From Avena insularis (lineage: Eukaryota > Streptophyta > Magnoliopsida > Poales > Poaceae), in NCBI GenBank assembly GCA_023614405.1, contig JAJUPC010000041.1, forward strand, positions 744,001 to 808,000: 64,000 nucleotides of DNA. The letters run 5' to 3'. This document shows, piece by piece, positions 12,601-24,540 of this stretch. Position 1 is the first letter of the stretch. Each line of letters opens with the position of its first letter. Made by a program: the position numbers and the translations under genes. The notes under the pieces are model-generated. The model ran no database searches. It was not told the DNA's origin and was given only the letters and a program-made list of their open reading frames with translations.

Positions 12601-13766
12601 CCGGGTGGGGGTGGTGGACTACGGAATAATGAGGATACAGACTCAAGAAGTAACTTCAGGGTAGCGGCAAAAGGTTTCATCCCTGCACCTAAAATATGCC
12701 ATGTTTTTTAGTGTCATACATATGGGGTCTGGATAAACATTTGCAGCTATCATCCTGGAGCGACTTGGGATGCTTTGGCGTACCGAGCCTCGATCAACTA
12801 TGGCCATGTTAAGGCCTGTTTCATGGCCTTATAAGACTCGAGGATGTACTTTCCCTTTTCACTAATTGTTTTTGGACATCAAATTTCATCTAGCTACTGA
12901 ATTTATAGAATTTACTTTTCATTTTTTCCCTTGGGTATGTAATAAGCCTGCTCATGTGTTAGCATCTTTGGGTATGGGTATGGATGAAAACAATCACACT
13001 TTATGGTTGTAAGAATATCCAAACAATGTGATGTGTCTTGTGGCTGGTGATATTGTTGTGTCTTAATGGAATGCATGTGCTAGGATAAAAAAAAGAGGAA
13101 ATAAGGAATGTTCTTGTCAAAACACAGAGCTACAGGAGGTGCGTATATAGAAAGTCAATAATAGTACTGATGACTATAATACAGAAATGGCGCTACGAAA
13201 TAAGCACTACTACATGGATTATAACATGGAAGGCAATACTAATTACAAAAGCATGGTAGGGTTCATATAAACTAATTCAAGCTAGCTTGTAAAACTAGTG
13301 TACTAATAATGAACTGTTGAACCATGATGCAAAAAAAGATGGGACAACAATACAACAAAAAGATTCCCGGTGATGTAATAATGAGCCTACCACACCTAAA
13401 CTAGGCCTAAACCAAATCTCCACCTATTACAAACTGTCCTAACCATCTTTGGGAAAGGTGACAACTCCCATAGGCTAACCTTCATTTGGCTGCAGGGTGA
13501 GTGCTTAATCTGAGGGTATTGTGTTCCGCAAAACAACTGGTACAATGTGTACACACGGTTTTTCCTCATGAATGGGAACAATTTGCCATCATGAGCCTTG
13601 CATCAGTGTTTCTTCATTAGCTTGTCAGTGACCGGATAAATGAAACCAAGAAACAGAGTGTTGTCACCCAGGCTATTAACCTGCCTCCAAACAAAGACCC
13701 TAGATGTCTAGCAGAGCTAGCATCCTGTTAAAAAACATAGACATGAGCGACAGAATATAGTCGTAG
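12600..13766. other. Unassigned sequence
   Basis: I see no coding frame, LTR edge, terminal repeat or RNA gene here. It sits between the gene-like segment and the Athila-type LTR. Confidence 0.4.
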
Positions 13767-13771
13767 GTTAG

Positions 13772-15329
13772 TGATACGTCGTAAACGTATCTATAATTTT
13801 TGACGTTCCATGCTTGTTTAGTATCTACTTTCTTAAGTTTTGTTCATCGTTTGAGGTATTTTTATACATTTTCTGGAACTAACCTGTAAACAAGATGCCA
13901 TAGTGCTAGTTGCTTGTTTTCTGCTTTTTTGGTTTCAGAAAAGCTAGTAAGGAAATATTCTCGGAATTGGACGGGACAAAAGGCAAAGTCAATATTTTAC
14001 CCAAAGCAACACGGAGTCCGGAGGGGAGACGAGGTGGTGCACTAGGGAGGCCATACCTAGTGGCGGCACGGCCTGGGGGGGCACGCCACCAGGGGTGTGG
14101 GCCCCCTGGTGCTCCACTGACCTTTCCCCTTTGCCTAAAAAAGCCTCCCGGGACGAAAACCCTAGGTACCCGAAAAAAGACCCAATCAGAAGTCCACAGA
14201 AGAGTCTGTAGCCGCCGCCATCTCGATCCCTATATCGGGGAGATCCGAAGCTCTTCCCGGCACCTTGCCGGAGGGGAGAGATCTCCCTGGAGGCCTTCTT
14301 CATCACCATGATTGCCTCCAATGTGATGCGTGAGTAGTTCATCCTTGGACTATGGGTCCATGTAGTATCTAGATGGTTGGTTCTCCTCCTTTGTGATATC
14401 ATGTTTGGTCTTGTGAGCTCCATTCATGATCAAGATCATCTATTTATAATCTTACATGTTGTTTTTGCGGGGATCCGATGGATATTGAGGTGCTATTTCA
14501 GATTGATTATTGATTCTATCATGTCTATGTTTATTTGTGATCTTGCATGCTTTCTGTTGTTAGTAACTATCTTGGCCAAGTAAATGCTTGTAACTCCAAG
14601 AGGGAGTATTTATGCTCGATAGTGGGTTCATGCCTCTAGTAATCTGGACATGTGATAGGAATCTCTGAGGTTATAGATGTGTTGTTGGTACTAGGGAGAA
14701 AACAACAATCCTTTGTACATGGGACAATCCTATTGTTTACTTTAGACACTTTGCTTAATGCAATTATCTATTGCTTGCAACTTAATACTGGAGGGGGTTT
14801 GGATGATAACCTGAAGATGGATTATTAGTCATAGATGAAGTTGGATTATGGTCTATGTATAATGTTGCAATGCCCAATCAAATCGCACAGGAGTCAAGAT
14901 GTCTAGTATATGCATGGTATGCTTTCTAAAATCTATCAATTGCCCCGCTATAATTTGTTTACCCAACATGTTATTTATCTTAAGGTGAATCACCTGAAGT
15001 GAACTATGGACCCAGTCCATTATTTTACCATCAATATACTATCTACTATTTACTATTTTCTTTCTGCAAACAATTGCTATCTTCCACACAATACGATTAA
15101 TCCTTTGTTTTCAGCAAAACCGGTGAGATTGCCAACCTCACTGTAAGTTGGGGCACAGTTCTGTGGTTGTGTTGTGAAGGATTCCAAGTTGGTAGAAACA
15201 CCTTGGGGTTGTTTCCTTGCTCCTACTAGTTCGATAACCTTGGTTTCATAACTGAGGGAAACTTGCTGTTGTGCTCATCCTACCTTCCTCTTGGGGTTCC
15301 CAACGAGCTCAACGTATCCTGAGCCATCA
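13772..15329 (+). mobile_element. 5' LTR of an Athila-type Gypsy element
   Basis: It begins TGATACGTCGTAAACGTATC, a form typical of Triticeae Athila-lineage LTRs (Sabrina/Fatima style, from recall), and ends GAGCCATCA. A primer site follows 10 bases later. The segment with GGAATTGGACGGGACAAAAG recurs in the solo LTR at 44165-45582 on the opposite strand, so the two are one family. Preceding bases GTTAG (13767-13771) are the probable left target duplication; the partner is lost with the 3' half. Confidence 0.85.
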
Positions 15330-15339
15330 AGCCTTTTTC

Positions 15340-15357
15340 TGGTGCCGTTGCTGGGGA
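15340..15357 (+). promoter_or_regulatory. tRNA-Asp-type primer binding site
   Basis: TGGTGCCGTTGCTGGGGA lies 10 bases after the LTR end. It differs in two places from the canonical Athila site TGGCGCCGTTGCCGGGGA, known to pair with tRNA-Asp. Confidence 0.85.
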
Positions 15358-15523
15358 GTTAAGGACAGCTTCACAAGGGGAGTCCCTCATAAGCAATCTC
15401 TTTACCCTTTTTTTTGCTTAGTTTATTTTTGCTTTGTTTGCTTGTTTCTTTCCATCAAAATCACAAAAAAATTAGTTCCTATTTTAGTTTTTATTTTTGT
15501 TTGCTTGGTTAATCTAAAAAAAT

Positions 15524-17350
15524 ATGAATACTCCTAAAAACACAAAGTTGTGTGACTTCACCAACACCAACAACAATGATTTCATGTGCACACCTATTGC
15601 TCCACCTGTTCCTGAAGCTACTTTCTTTGAAATTAAACCTGCTTTGCTCAATCTTGTTATGAAAGAAATATTCTCTGGTATTGGTACTGAAGATGCTGCT
15701 GCTCACCTTAATAACTTTGTTGAACTTTGTGAGATGCAAAAACATAGGGATATAGATGGAGATATTATTAAGCTTAAATCTTTTCCTTTCTCTTTGAGAG
15801 GAAAAGCTAAAAAATGGTTGCTATCCCTAACTAGAAATAGTATTGATTCTTGGACTAAATGCAAAGATGCTTTCATTGGAAAATACTATCCTCCTTCTAA
15901 GATTATATCTATGAGAAGTGAAATAATGAAATTTAATTTTTTTGATAATGAACATGTTGCTCAACCTTGGGAAAGAATGAAATCTTTGGTAAAGAATTGT
16001 CCCACTCATGGACTGATTTCTTGGATGATTATCCAAACTTTTTATGCAGGACTGAATTATTCTTCAAGAAATCTGCTGGATTCTGCTGCTAGAGGTACCT
16101 TTATGACCATTACATTGGGTGCTGCAACAAAGCTCCTCGATAATATGATGGTTAACTATTCTGAATGGCACACTGAGAGAGCTCCACAGGTAAGAAGGTA
16201 AATTCTGTTGAAGAAACCTCCTCCTTGAGTGAGAAAATTGATGTTATTATGTCTATGCTTGTTAATAGAAAAGCTCATATTGATCCAAATCATGTCCCCT
16301 TAGCCTCTTTGGATGCTCAAGAGGAGCAAGTTGATGTGAACTTCATTAGAAATAATAATTTTAGCAACAATGCCGACATGAACAATTTTGTAATAATAAT
16401 TATAGGCCATATCCCCCCAATAATGGTAATGCTTATGGAAATTCCTACAACAACAGTAGAAGTGCATCCTTTGAACTTGAAGTCATGCTTAAAGATTTTA
16501 TTAATAAACAAACTGCTTTCAATAAAACTATTGAGGAAAAACTTCCGAATGGTGAAAGAAATATATCATCTTTGTCTGAAGCACAATCCTCTTTCATTAA
16601 TAAAATGGCTGCTAAACCTGAAACTATAGAAAACCCCTTTGATACTACTAATGCCATACAAGTTAGAATTGATGAAAATGTTAGACTGTTAGCTGAATTG
16701 CATGCTAATTGGGAAAGAGAAGATGAAATTGCTAGAAATAGTAGTATTTGTACTATCTCCACCCCTAATGTTGATGCTAGCAAACCACATGGAGTACCCA
16801 TTCCTTTTGCAACAATGCCTAAAACCAATGGAACCTCTTCCAATAAAAATGCTGAAATTCTTCGAAATATGGAAACAATGGCTCTACTACCTTGGATGGT
16901 AATTATGATTTTGATCTTCATGGTTGCAATATTTCTGAAGTAATTATGTTCCTACAAAAGCTTGCTAAAAGTCCTAATGCTAGTGCTATGAATACGGCCT
17001 TTACAAAACACATTATCGATGCTCTCATAAAAATTAAAGAAGAAAAATTCAAACATAAAGCTTCTATTTCTATGAAATTAGAAGATGGTTGGGAACCCAT
17101 CATTAATATGAAAGTGAATGATTTTGATCTAAAAGCTTTATGTGATCTTGGTACTAGTGTATGTATTATGCGTAGAAAGATTTATGAAATGCTTGATTTG
17201 CCACCATTAGGAGATTGTTATTTAGATGACCAACTTGATGATAATGCTAAAAAGAAACTCATGGGGAATATGAATGATGTCCTTATTATGGTTAACAATA
17301 CCTATGTCCCCGTTGATTTCTATGTTTTGGATGTTGAATGCAATGCTTCT
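15524..17350 (+). pseudogene. Athila-type gag-protease, truncated
   Basis: The ORF opens MNTPKNTKLCDFTN and runs 225 codons, then continues in other frames. The capsid core is clear: LNNFVELCEM, then FPFSLRGKAKKWLLSL and WTKCKDAFIGKYYPPSK, matching Retrotrans_gag. Near 17140 the protease region reads LCDLGTSVCIMRRKIYEML. The catalytic position is DLG, the form usual in Athila. The chain then reads VLDVECNAS and stops matching at 17350, where reverse-strand element Y begins. Frameshifts near 16200 and 16500-16900 also disable it. RT and integrase are absent. Confidence 0.8.
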
Positions 17351-18563
17351 CGACGGTGGGGTGACCGCTTGAGGCTGACCTGCTTGCCGAGGAGCGGGAA
17401 TACATCCGCCCCTGCGGGTCAACTCCCACTGCTTGCTTCTCGATGGCCCTGGGGAGTAGGGCATTGGCGTACTGGATCTGCAGCGCACCCTCTCCCTGGA
17501 CATTGAGGTTGGCGACTACGGCGTCGGCCGCGACGATGTTATCCATCAGGGTGGAGTATAGTGAGAGTCTGTTGGCATCGCGGGCCTGTGGCGAGATTAT
17601 GATTCGAGGCTGGTCCGGCGGGGGTGCGCGACCAATGGGTGGTGGCAGGGCCCGATTCGCCGTTGCGCCGGGTGGTGGTCGATTGCTGCCGCCTGGTGGT
17701 GCTTTCTCATAGTACTCGCGCTCAGCCGCACGTGCGGGGTCGCTCTTGTCGTTGAAGTTTAGGACGCGGCCTTGGACGTTGGAGTTTAGGCGGGTCCTGA
17801 TGCGGCGCTGGTGGTAGAGCGACAGCTCCTGCGCCGTCACCCTCTCGAGGCAGAATTTCTCGCGCTCGGCTATCTCCTTGCGTGTCGCCTCCTCCAGTCG
17901 CTGGCGGGCTTCCTCCACCTTCGTGGCCATGGCGGTTGGTAGGATCGGTGTGGAGAATGGATCTGACGGGGCGACGGTGCTACCCACCATGTAGATAGCG
18001 TTGAAGTGATTGGATCTGGCACGGAAGTCCTCGGGGGACTCCGAGCCAGAATCGGAATCGAAGATCCCGGGGATGGAGGAGTCCAAGATGTCCTCAAGGT
18101 TGGAGACCCGCTTGATGGAGTCCTTACGTGATGGCGCGGTGATAGATCCATCGTCCGAGACAGGGGTCGCAGAGTCGGCATCGTCGTGTAGGGTCGCGTC
18201 GTCTGCGGCAGTGTTGGTCTCGGCCGCGTTGCTGGCGGCCGAGTCATACTCGGTGACGAGGCTCCTGATGGAGCGGACCTTCTCCTCCGATAGTAGATCG
18301 CGGCGCGGCGGTGATCTGCCGACGATCACCGTTGCCACTAGGTCGATCGCACCGGTGAAGCCGACAAAGAGGTTGATGGTGCCGACCGACATTATCGTGC
18401 TGTGGGTCATCGGGCGCGACGCCGGGATGTAGCTGCTGGGCAGGATCTGTAAGATCCCGCCGATGGCGATCATGCGGCCGGTGGCGATCGGCCGATCGGT
18501 CGGTGAGTAGGGTCTCGCCACAAAACTCAGGCCAGTCAAGCTAGGCCCCACAGTGGGCGCCAC
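17351..18563 (-). pseudogene. Gypsy gag N-terminal part (element Y)
   Basis: One open frame of about 400 codons runs from the primer site leftward. It reads APTVG at the PBS, then acidic low-complexity sequence, a charged helix (KVEEARQRLEEATRKE), a proline-rich linker (PPPGATANRALPPP) and SLYSTLMDNIVAADAVVANL. The last motif recurs in gag of grass Tat-like Gypsy elements (from recall). The capsid core is missing because the element ends against Athila sequence at 17350/17351. The frame has no ATG near the PBS; it opens with GTG there. It is intact as far as it goes, suggesting a fairly recent insertion. Confidence 0.75.
18545..18562 (-). promoter_or_regulatory. Primer binding site of element Y
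   Basis: The reverse strand reads TGGCGCCCACTGTGGGGC one base after the LTR end CCACGACA. It matches the element W site at 17 of 18 positions. Confidence 0.8.
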
Positions 18564-19053
18564 TGTCGTGGAAATGGCTGACGCGATGCCGCAGAGGCGA
18601 CAATTGATAGAATCGGCGAGCGGCGGCCATCTCCGGTGCGAGATGGGGGCAGATGCACATGGATTTATCCAGGTTTGGCCCCCGGAGGGTAAAGACCTAC
18701 TCCTGCTAGATTATATTGATAGAGAGCGAGTTACAAGGGTGGCGAGCTCAGCGTCTAAGAAGCGAGTCGCTCGAAGGGGTGTATGATGGAACATAAATCC
18801 TTAGTCTACCCTAGGGAGGTTTATATAGGAGGCACCTCTCTATGGTTTACAGTTTACAACCGAACAAGATATGGATTCGGAGGCTTTAACCTAATCCGAC
18901 TGGGCTTCAAATATGCTCCTGGGCCTCCAGTCTCCAGTCGCCAGGACTTCTCCTTAGTCACATTCTAATCGCTGTCCTGTAGGCCCACTTGTGAGGCCTT
19001 TGGCCCAATCGGAACGTCCTATTGGGCATACCCCATTCGGCATATCCCCATCA
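18564..19053 (-). mobile_element. 5' LTR of element Y
   Basis: On the reverse strand it starts TGATGGGGATATGCC and ends TTTCCACGACA (490 bp). A TATA box (CCTATATAAACC, about 18819-18830) precedes a CTCCCTAGGG stretch. It resembles the Z LTR at 7248-7744. Its start abuts the gag of element W at 19053/19054, so Y inserted into, or was joined to, W. Confidence 0.85.
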
Positions 19054-21453
19054 CAGGCTGTTTCCGCCTTCAGTGATAGAGCAAGCCTGGTAGAAATCCT
19101 GGAGCCAAGTATCAGGCCGAGCTATACCATCATAGGCCTGGATGTGTCTTGAGATAGCAAATGCTTCTAGGAATTTTGTTGCTCTTATGCGTGGTCCGAA
19201 TCATTTCGGGCCCACGTATACATCATCATTTTCGTAGCGCCGCGCCTCTATGTTGGAGTTAATCCTGTGCCTTGCGTCACTTGGGGATAGAGATCGCCCT
19301 GATTGACGGCTATTGCTGCGGTGGCTTGGAGCCGGACTTCGGCTTCTGCCACCACCTCCTCCGCCATGACGCTTTCCTTGTCCTCCTTGGGAGCCGTTGT
19401 GATGGCTGCTTGGTGGAGAGGGTGGAGCAGCTGGATTGTTTCCGGCTGATCGTCGGCCTCCGTCCGGAGCGTCATTATTCCGGCTCCGGGGAGGGTCTTC
19501 ATTATGAAGAACCCCTTGCCAGCTTGACTCGGCATGGTGTCTATCATTCCTTCGTTCGTCACTCCCGTCACGGCGAAGCTTAGCCGGACGGCTTGCATGT
19601 CTAGGAGGTGCCATTCTTTGACGGTCCTCCTCCCGATGTTTCTCTTTGTCTTCTTCCCTGTGATCGTTTGACTCTCGCCGGGGAGGTTTCTTCGGATATA
19701 GTACAACAATTGCCTCTTGCTCAGTAGCTGGAGCAACATTGCACCAGTTACGTGTAGTTCTGTGATGCTGTCCTAAAGATCCGGTTATTGAGTAGTTGTC
19801 TTCCCGACGGTCGAAACGGTCATCCTGTTCCGGAGCATGTTGGGGTCTTACGTCATTCCAGGCCGGATCCATGCGACATTGGTCGAATTGGGAGACCAGT
19901 TTTCCGCTTCCGGATTTCGCGGCCTTCTACTTCTCCAGACCCTTGGTGAGTAGCTTAATGCCCAATCGAACCTGTTCTGGGCCTGGATTATTTGCCAGGA
20001 TGTCTCGAGCAGCGGTAGTATTTTGCACTGGTGTTGGATACACCAGCTCTCCCATGCTACAAGCCGAGGCATCCTCGGATTTCCCTCAAACAGAACCTTA
20101 CGTACTTCCGGAAATTGATTATCATGTATAAGTCGTTTCCGGTTATTCTGATGTTGCAGAGAGATGAGCTTCTCCGCCTTGGACATGCGTTTCTTTTCTA
20201 CCTCGATGTTTTTAGCTTCATGCAGGAGTACTTGGCGACGCACTTCTAGGGATTGGGCCCTTTCGTCCAATTCCGCTGTAGTTAGTTCTACTACAGTAGG
20301 GATAGGTGCAGTTAATGCAACATCGATGAGTTTACGCATACCTGCGGTGACCACGTGTCCATCCACCGATTCTTCTTTGGGCTCTTCTGGGGTAAGTTCT
20401 CCATCCAAGTCTTCCTCATATTCCTCGGCAATCACCTCCTCTATTAGAAGTTTTTTTGTCGGGGTCTTGTTCTTCTTGTTCCTCTTCTTTCCCTTCTTGG
20501 CAGCGCCGATAGCAAAGACGGCTTTGGGTCCGTTTCCCGAAGTCAAGCTATGATCGGTACTTTCGGACATCTGGAGCTCGGGATTATCTCTGATATCCAT
20601 GTCATCCTGCGCTTTAGGAGAGTTTTCATCGGATCCTTCATCCATGGCTTATCCTTCTTCTGTAGCTTTGGAGTTTTACTCCTCTTCATACTTCGCGGAG
20701 AAGTTTCGGAAATCCACCGACGTCATCGAGTCATCCGAGGATGCGGGTAAGTCGGTGTTTGTTCCGATCGCCTGCAGCACCGAGTCAGTGTTGTCTCGAG
20801 CATCGGGAGAGCCAGATCCGGATCCAACGTATCTGATGAAGTGCGATGTGTGGGTCCTGAGATAGTTGCGGCTTTCCTCGTGGGCTTCCTCGAAGATCTT
20901 GATGGTTTCGAGAACCTCATCCATGCTTGCGTCTTGCATTATCATGCGCCTCAACGTGTGCCTCAGGAACGGTTGATCTGTTCCGGCATTGGCAGAGCCG
21001 GAACCAAGGTTGTTGTTGTGATCCTCCTAGATTTCGAGCTCAGCGGGTGGATCAATCTGGGATTCGGCCTCGCTAGGGAGATCCAGTCCAGATTCGACTT
21101 GAACCGCAAGGTCTTCTTCAGGCTCGGATTTCTCCACTATCTCCGAAACAGGTGTGGGCTGGGTGGGATCCGGACAAAGGGGACCCAGCAATTACTTCTG
21201 CCTCTATCATCACCGCTGGGGTGGGTGATACAGGTTCAGCGAATCCGATGTACACATTGGTCTCGCCAAAAGACATAATGGTGTAAGCAGTCACGGCCTC
21301 CCTAGCCAGAATCCAGGTCTCATCGAGAACGATGAGAGGGACGTCGCTGGCGTAGAGGATGTGACCAACGGTGTTAGTCTCGCCGGTTCTGATTCTTGCA
21401 GATTCCGCTCGGAATGCAGATCCGAAGGTCAGTTGCCCCACGGTGGGCGCCAA
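19054..21453 (-). pseudogene. Degenerate Gypsy gag (element W)
   Basis: Reverse-strand pieces follow the W primer site: APTVG at the PBS, an acidic region at 20954-20676, a lysine-rich segment (KKGKRNKKNKTPTKK) with a helical stretch at about 20645-19848, and a basic Arg/Ser/His-rich linker (19870-19200). The linker and the following GFAISRHIQAYDG-like capsid start match the start of element II gag at 40.3-40.85 kb, so W and II belong to one family. Stops and frame changes break it, and it ends against the Y LTR before the capsid core is complete. Confidence 0.7.
21435..21452 (-). promoter_or_regulatory. Primer binding site of element W
   Basis: The reverse strand reads TGGCGCCCACCGTGGGGC two bases after the LTR end CCGACGACA. 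Confidence 0.8.
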
Positions 21454-21454
21454 C

Positions 21455-21969
21455 TGTCGTCGGATTGATCACAAGTAGGCCATGAGGGGGTCCTCGAGGC
21501 GTGTGGAAGAGAGGGGTGTGAGACGTACGGTATTCCGGGATGGTGAGCACACAAGTTTACCCAGGTTCGAATCTGCTGGCTTTGAACGGATCCTACTCCT
21601 GCTAGCAATCCAATAATACGGCAGAGCCAGAATATGGGTTACAAAGGTTTCGCCTGTGCGAGTTGAGATTGTAGATTATTGTGAGGGTGCCCTAAAGGCT
21701 CTCCCTTGGTCAACTTATATAGATATCCGGCCTAGGGTTTACAGGAGAGATCTATCTGGCTATGACTAAGAGTCGGTTACATAGTACATCTTGTACTACA
21801 AGTAACACTATGGGCCTATGTCGGTAAGTCTTCTAGGCCTTCCCGTAGACGGACTGTACTCCGTCTCTTCTCCCTGACCGGGCAGCCCATGAAGCAAATC
21901 TCTAACCTGATGTGGGCCACCCTGGTCAGTGAGGTACAGTGAGGATATCCGGAAAGTATATCCCCAACA
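21455..21969 (-). mobile_element. 5' LTR of element W
   Basis: On the reverse strand it starts TGTTGGGGATATACTTTCC and ends ATCCGACGACA (515 bp). It matches the plus-strand 3' LTR of element II (51103-51614) along its whole length, including the TATA box (CTATATAAG, about 21713-21722) and the CGGCTCTGCCGTATTA stretch. Plus-strand gag of element I begins at 21970. Confidence 0.9.
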
Positions 21970-23170
21970 GAGGCAAGTAATGCCAACTCCCGTCCTCAAC
22001 ATGATCGTCGCCAAGACCCTCCTAGAGCAGGACAGGTCGCCAAAAGCGGTGGCTTAGGTCTATGACCTTCTAGCCAAGGCTTGCAAGCAGCAGGAGCAGG
22101 CCACCTCGCAAAGGCTTGAGTCCAATTCGGAGCTTTGCCAGTCAACCCTAAATAGCCGCCAAAGGCCAAGATCTCATACAGGCTCCACAAAGCAAAGGCG
22201 GAGGGATGCACGTAACAGGGCTAACGCCATACCCATATCTTCCGAAAAGGGAGAGAAAGCTCTCCCTCGTCGATCGTCACCACCCCCGCCATCCTGACGT
22301 CATGAGGAACAACAACCACGCCACCGCAAAAGCATGCCACCTCCTAGGCGTTCCTAGGTCGGCATCGTCATACGCGACTAGGGTGAGCAGCCTCGGCATG
22401 GCGGAGAGTGAAGTGGCAACAAAGGACATAGGAGCAGATCCCACAAGGAAGCACCACGTCTGACAAGAAATCATGATAGGCGTGAGGACTCACATGGAGG
22501 GACCAGCAAGAAGGCTAACCCACCGCCACCACCACCGCCGTCGCCACACAGTAGCCATCATGGCAAAGGACATGGAGGATCCCAGGGATCGCTCCACGAT
22601 TATCCTCCCCATGACGGAAAAGGGAAGCAACCGCAGCCGTACGATACACGTTCACGACTGGAGAAGAACCAAGAAGCACGGGAGCTCTCATACCTAGGGC
22701 CACGTTGTTTTGGACCGAAAATACGGGCCACAACTTATCCCAAGGGTCTCCGGATCAACAAGACCATCAAGCCCTATGATGGCACTACCAGGCCAGCTAG
22801 ATGGTTGTAGTACGACAGCGAGGCGATTCACATCGCAGGGGAAACCCTAATGTTGCCGTCAAGTACCTCCCACTAATCCTCACTAGCACCACCTGACAAT
22901 GGATTGACGACTTGCCGGATAAATCAATCTGCAATTGGTTGGACATGCATGAAGCGTTCACCGAGAACTTTGAGGGTACGTACAAACGTCCCTCCATAGT
23001 CGAAGACCTACAGAGGTGTGTGCAGGAAAAGAATGAATCCTCTCATGTTTACCTTTCCCACTCGCTGGATATGAAAAATTCATGCGCGTGGTACACGAAC
23101 AAACCGCTATGGCCGCCTTCATCGACGACCTGCAGAAGGGGACATTGCTTTGACATACGCTGAAGCGCCG
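21970..23170 (+). pseudogene. Degenerate gag of Tat-type Gypsy element I
   Basis: The frame starting MPTPVLNMIVAKTLLEQD is readable to about 22810 with several stops. It passes through the basic linker to CFGPKIR and IKPYDGTTRPARWL, where the capsid domain begins. Further on, in another frame, SICNWLDMHEAFTENFEGTY and IVEDLQRCVQEKNE (22915-23040) match the capsid core, as in element II. The 5' LTR and gag N-terminus are missing, replaced by reverse-strand element W at 21969. Confidence 0.7.
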
Positions 23171-23399
23171 TCAGCACAACAACGATCTCGGCCTCAAGGA
23201 ATACCCTAAGTCCGGCTACAAGCAAAGTCGAAAGAACAACCTCGTGGATAGGGTAAAGGGAAGAAGAAGGAGGAGGAATCCAAGGATCAAGCGACATGGA
23301 TGAAGATGTAGAACCCAAGTCCGCCGGCAAGGGAGATGGCAAAGGCAATGACCACTTTGAAAAGAAGGATACGGTCTACCATACATTCCTTGGTACTTC

Positions 23400-24060
23400 C
23401 TCCATCCGGGCCCAGAAAACCTCACCGAGGATACTGATGGCTACCCTCCCTCCAGTTCCCTAGTATGTCAGTTGGTCAGAGATTCCAATCACTTGGGATA
23501 GGAAAGATCATCTAGACCTCATCCCAACAAAGAACCAGTATGCCATGGTCATCAACCCATTGATTGATGGCACCTAGTTCACCGAGTGCCTCGTGGATAG
23601 TGGAAGCAGCATCAACATCATGTACCTGGATACACTGCACAAGATGAACTATATGGAGACTCATCTAAGGAAGAGCAACACCGTGTTCCATGGCGTCGTT
23701 CCTGGCTGGCAAGCTAACTCCCTTGGCTGCATCACCCTTCCAGTCGCCTTTGGTCATATCAACAATTACCTCCAAGAGTGCATGACGTTTGAAGTGGTGC
23801 CCTTCAAGAGCGTGTACCATGTCATCTTTGGATGCGACATCTTCCACTCCTTCCTCGCCAGGCCATGCTTCGTCTACGACAAGCTCAAGATACCCGGACC
23901 AAACGACATCATCACCATTGACGGAAGCTTTACCAAGGCAAGGGAGTGCGAGCTAAGCGAAGCCGCCTTTGCTGAAGCCGTCCTCTACAGTGAGGAATTC
24001 AAGGAGATCCAGAGCAAGGTTGACACTCGGAGATGCCGGCTTCGAAGAAGAAACTTACTA
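23400..24060 (+). pseudogene. Protease region of element I
   Basis: An open frame carries LVDSGSSINIMYLDTLHKM, with the aspartic-protease active site DSG at 23596-23604. It is followed by the conserved FHGVVPGWQANSLG and FGCDIFHSFLARPCFVYDKLK segments. The active-site triplet is intact. The frame ends in a changed frame about 24050-24180, and gag upstream is broken, so no polyprotein could be made. Confidence 0.75.
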
Positions 24061-24540
24061 CTTCTGAACCCGCATTCAAGCCCACCATCAAGACCAAACA
24101 GGTGGAGATTGTTGAAGGAGATTCCTCCAAGACCGCCGCCATTGGCACGAACCTGGATCCTAAATAGGAAAGAGCGCTCGTCCAGTTCCTCCATGAGAAT
24201 AAGGACATCTTCGCCTGGCAACCTGCCAACATGAAAGGTGTACCTAGGGAACTTGCCGAGCACATATTGAATATTGATCATATGGCCAAACTGGTGAAAC
24301 ACCCTCTATGATGTTTCGGTGATGAAAGATGACGGGCTATAGGCAAGGAGATAGCTTGGTTACTTAAGGCTGGTTTTATCCGAGAAGTCATTCACAACCA
24401 ATGGGTGTCAAATCATGTACTTGTCCTCAAAAAGGGAACCAAAGAATTAAGAATGTGCGTTGATTACACCTACCTCGGGAACCAAAGAATTAAGAATGTG
24501 CGTTGGTTACTTAAGGCTGGTTTTATCTTGAACAAAGCTA
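24061..24540 (+). pseudogene. RT N-terminal part of element I
   Basis: Readable pieces include FLHENKDIFAWQPANMKGVPRE (24190-24255) and LRMCVDYTYL near 24450-24475, in place for the start of a Gypsy reverse transcriptase. Stops and frame changes interrupt it. The match ends at about 24536 just after NKA. The next 100 or so residues, including the YVDD active site, are absent; the gene resumes at 31911. Confidence 0.7.
24477..24527 (+). repeat. Templated filler made of two nearby copies
   Basis: Bases 24477-24505 repeat 24434-24462 exactly (29 bp), and 24505-24527 repeat 24358-24380 exactly (23 bp). The order of the two sources is swapped. Removing the 51 bp would bring the two sides of the conserved RT segment together. 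This is the signature of patchy template copying during double-strand break repair. Confidence 0.8.

Noticed and set aside
16445..16921. 158-codon reverse-strand ORF over the Athila gag
   Set aside because: It overlaps the better-supported plus-strand gag frame and its composition reads as the complement of gag codons.
19272..19583. Plus-strand ORFs over element W and Y gag (17.4-21.3 kb)
   Set aside because: They are mirror frames of reverse-strand gag, which matches element II and has the primer site and LTR in register.
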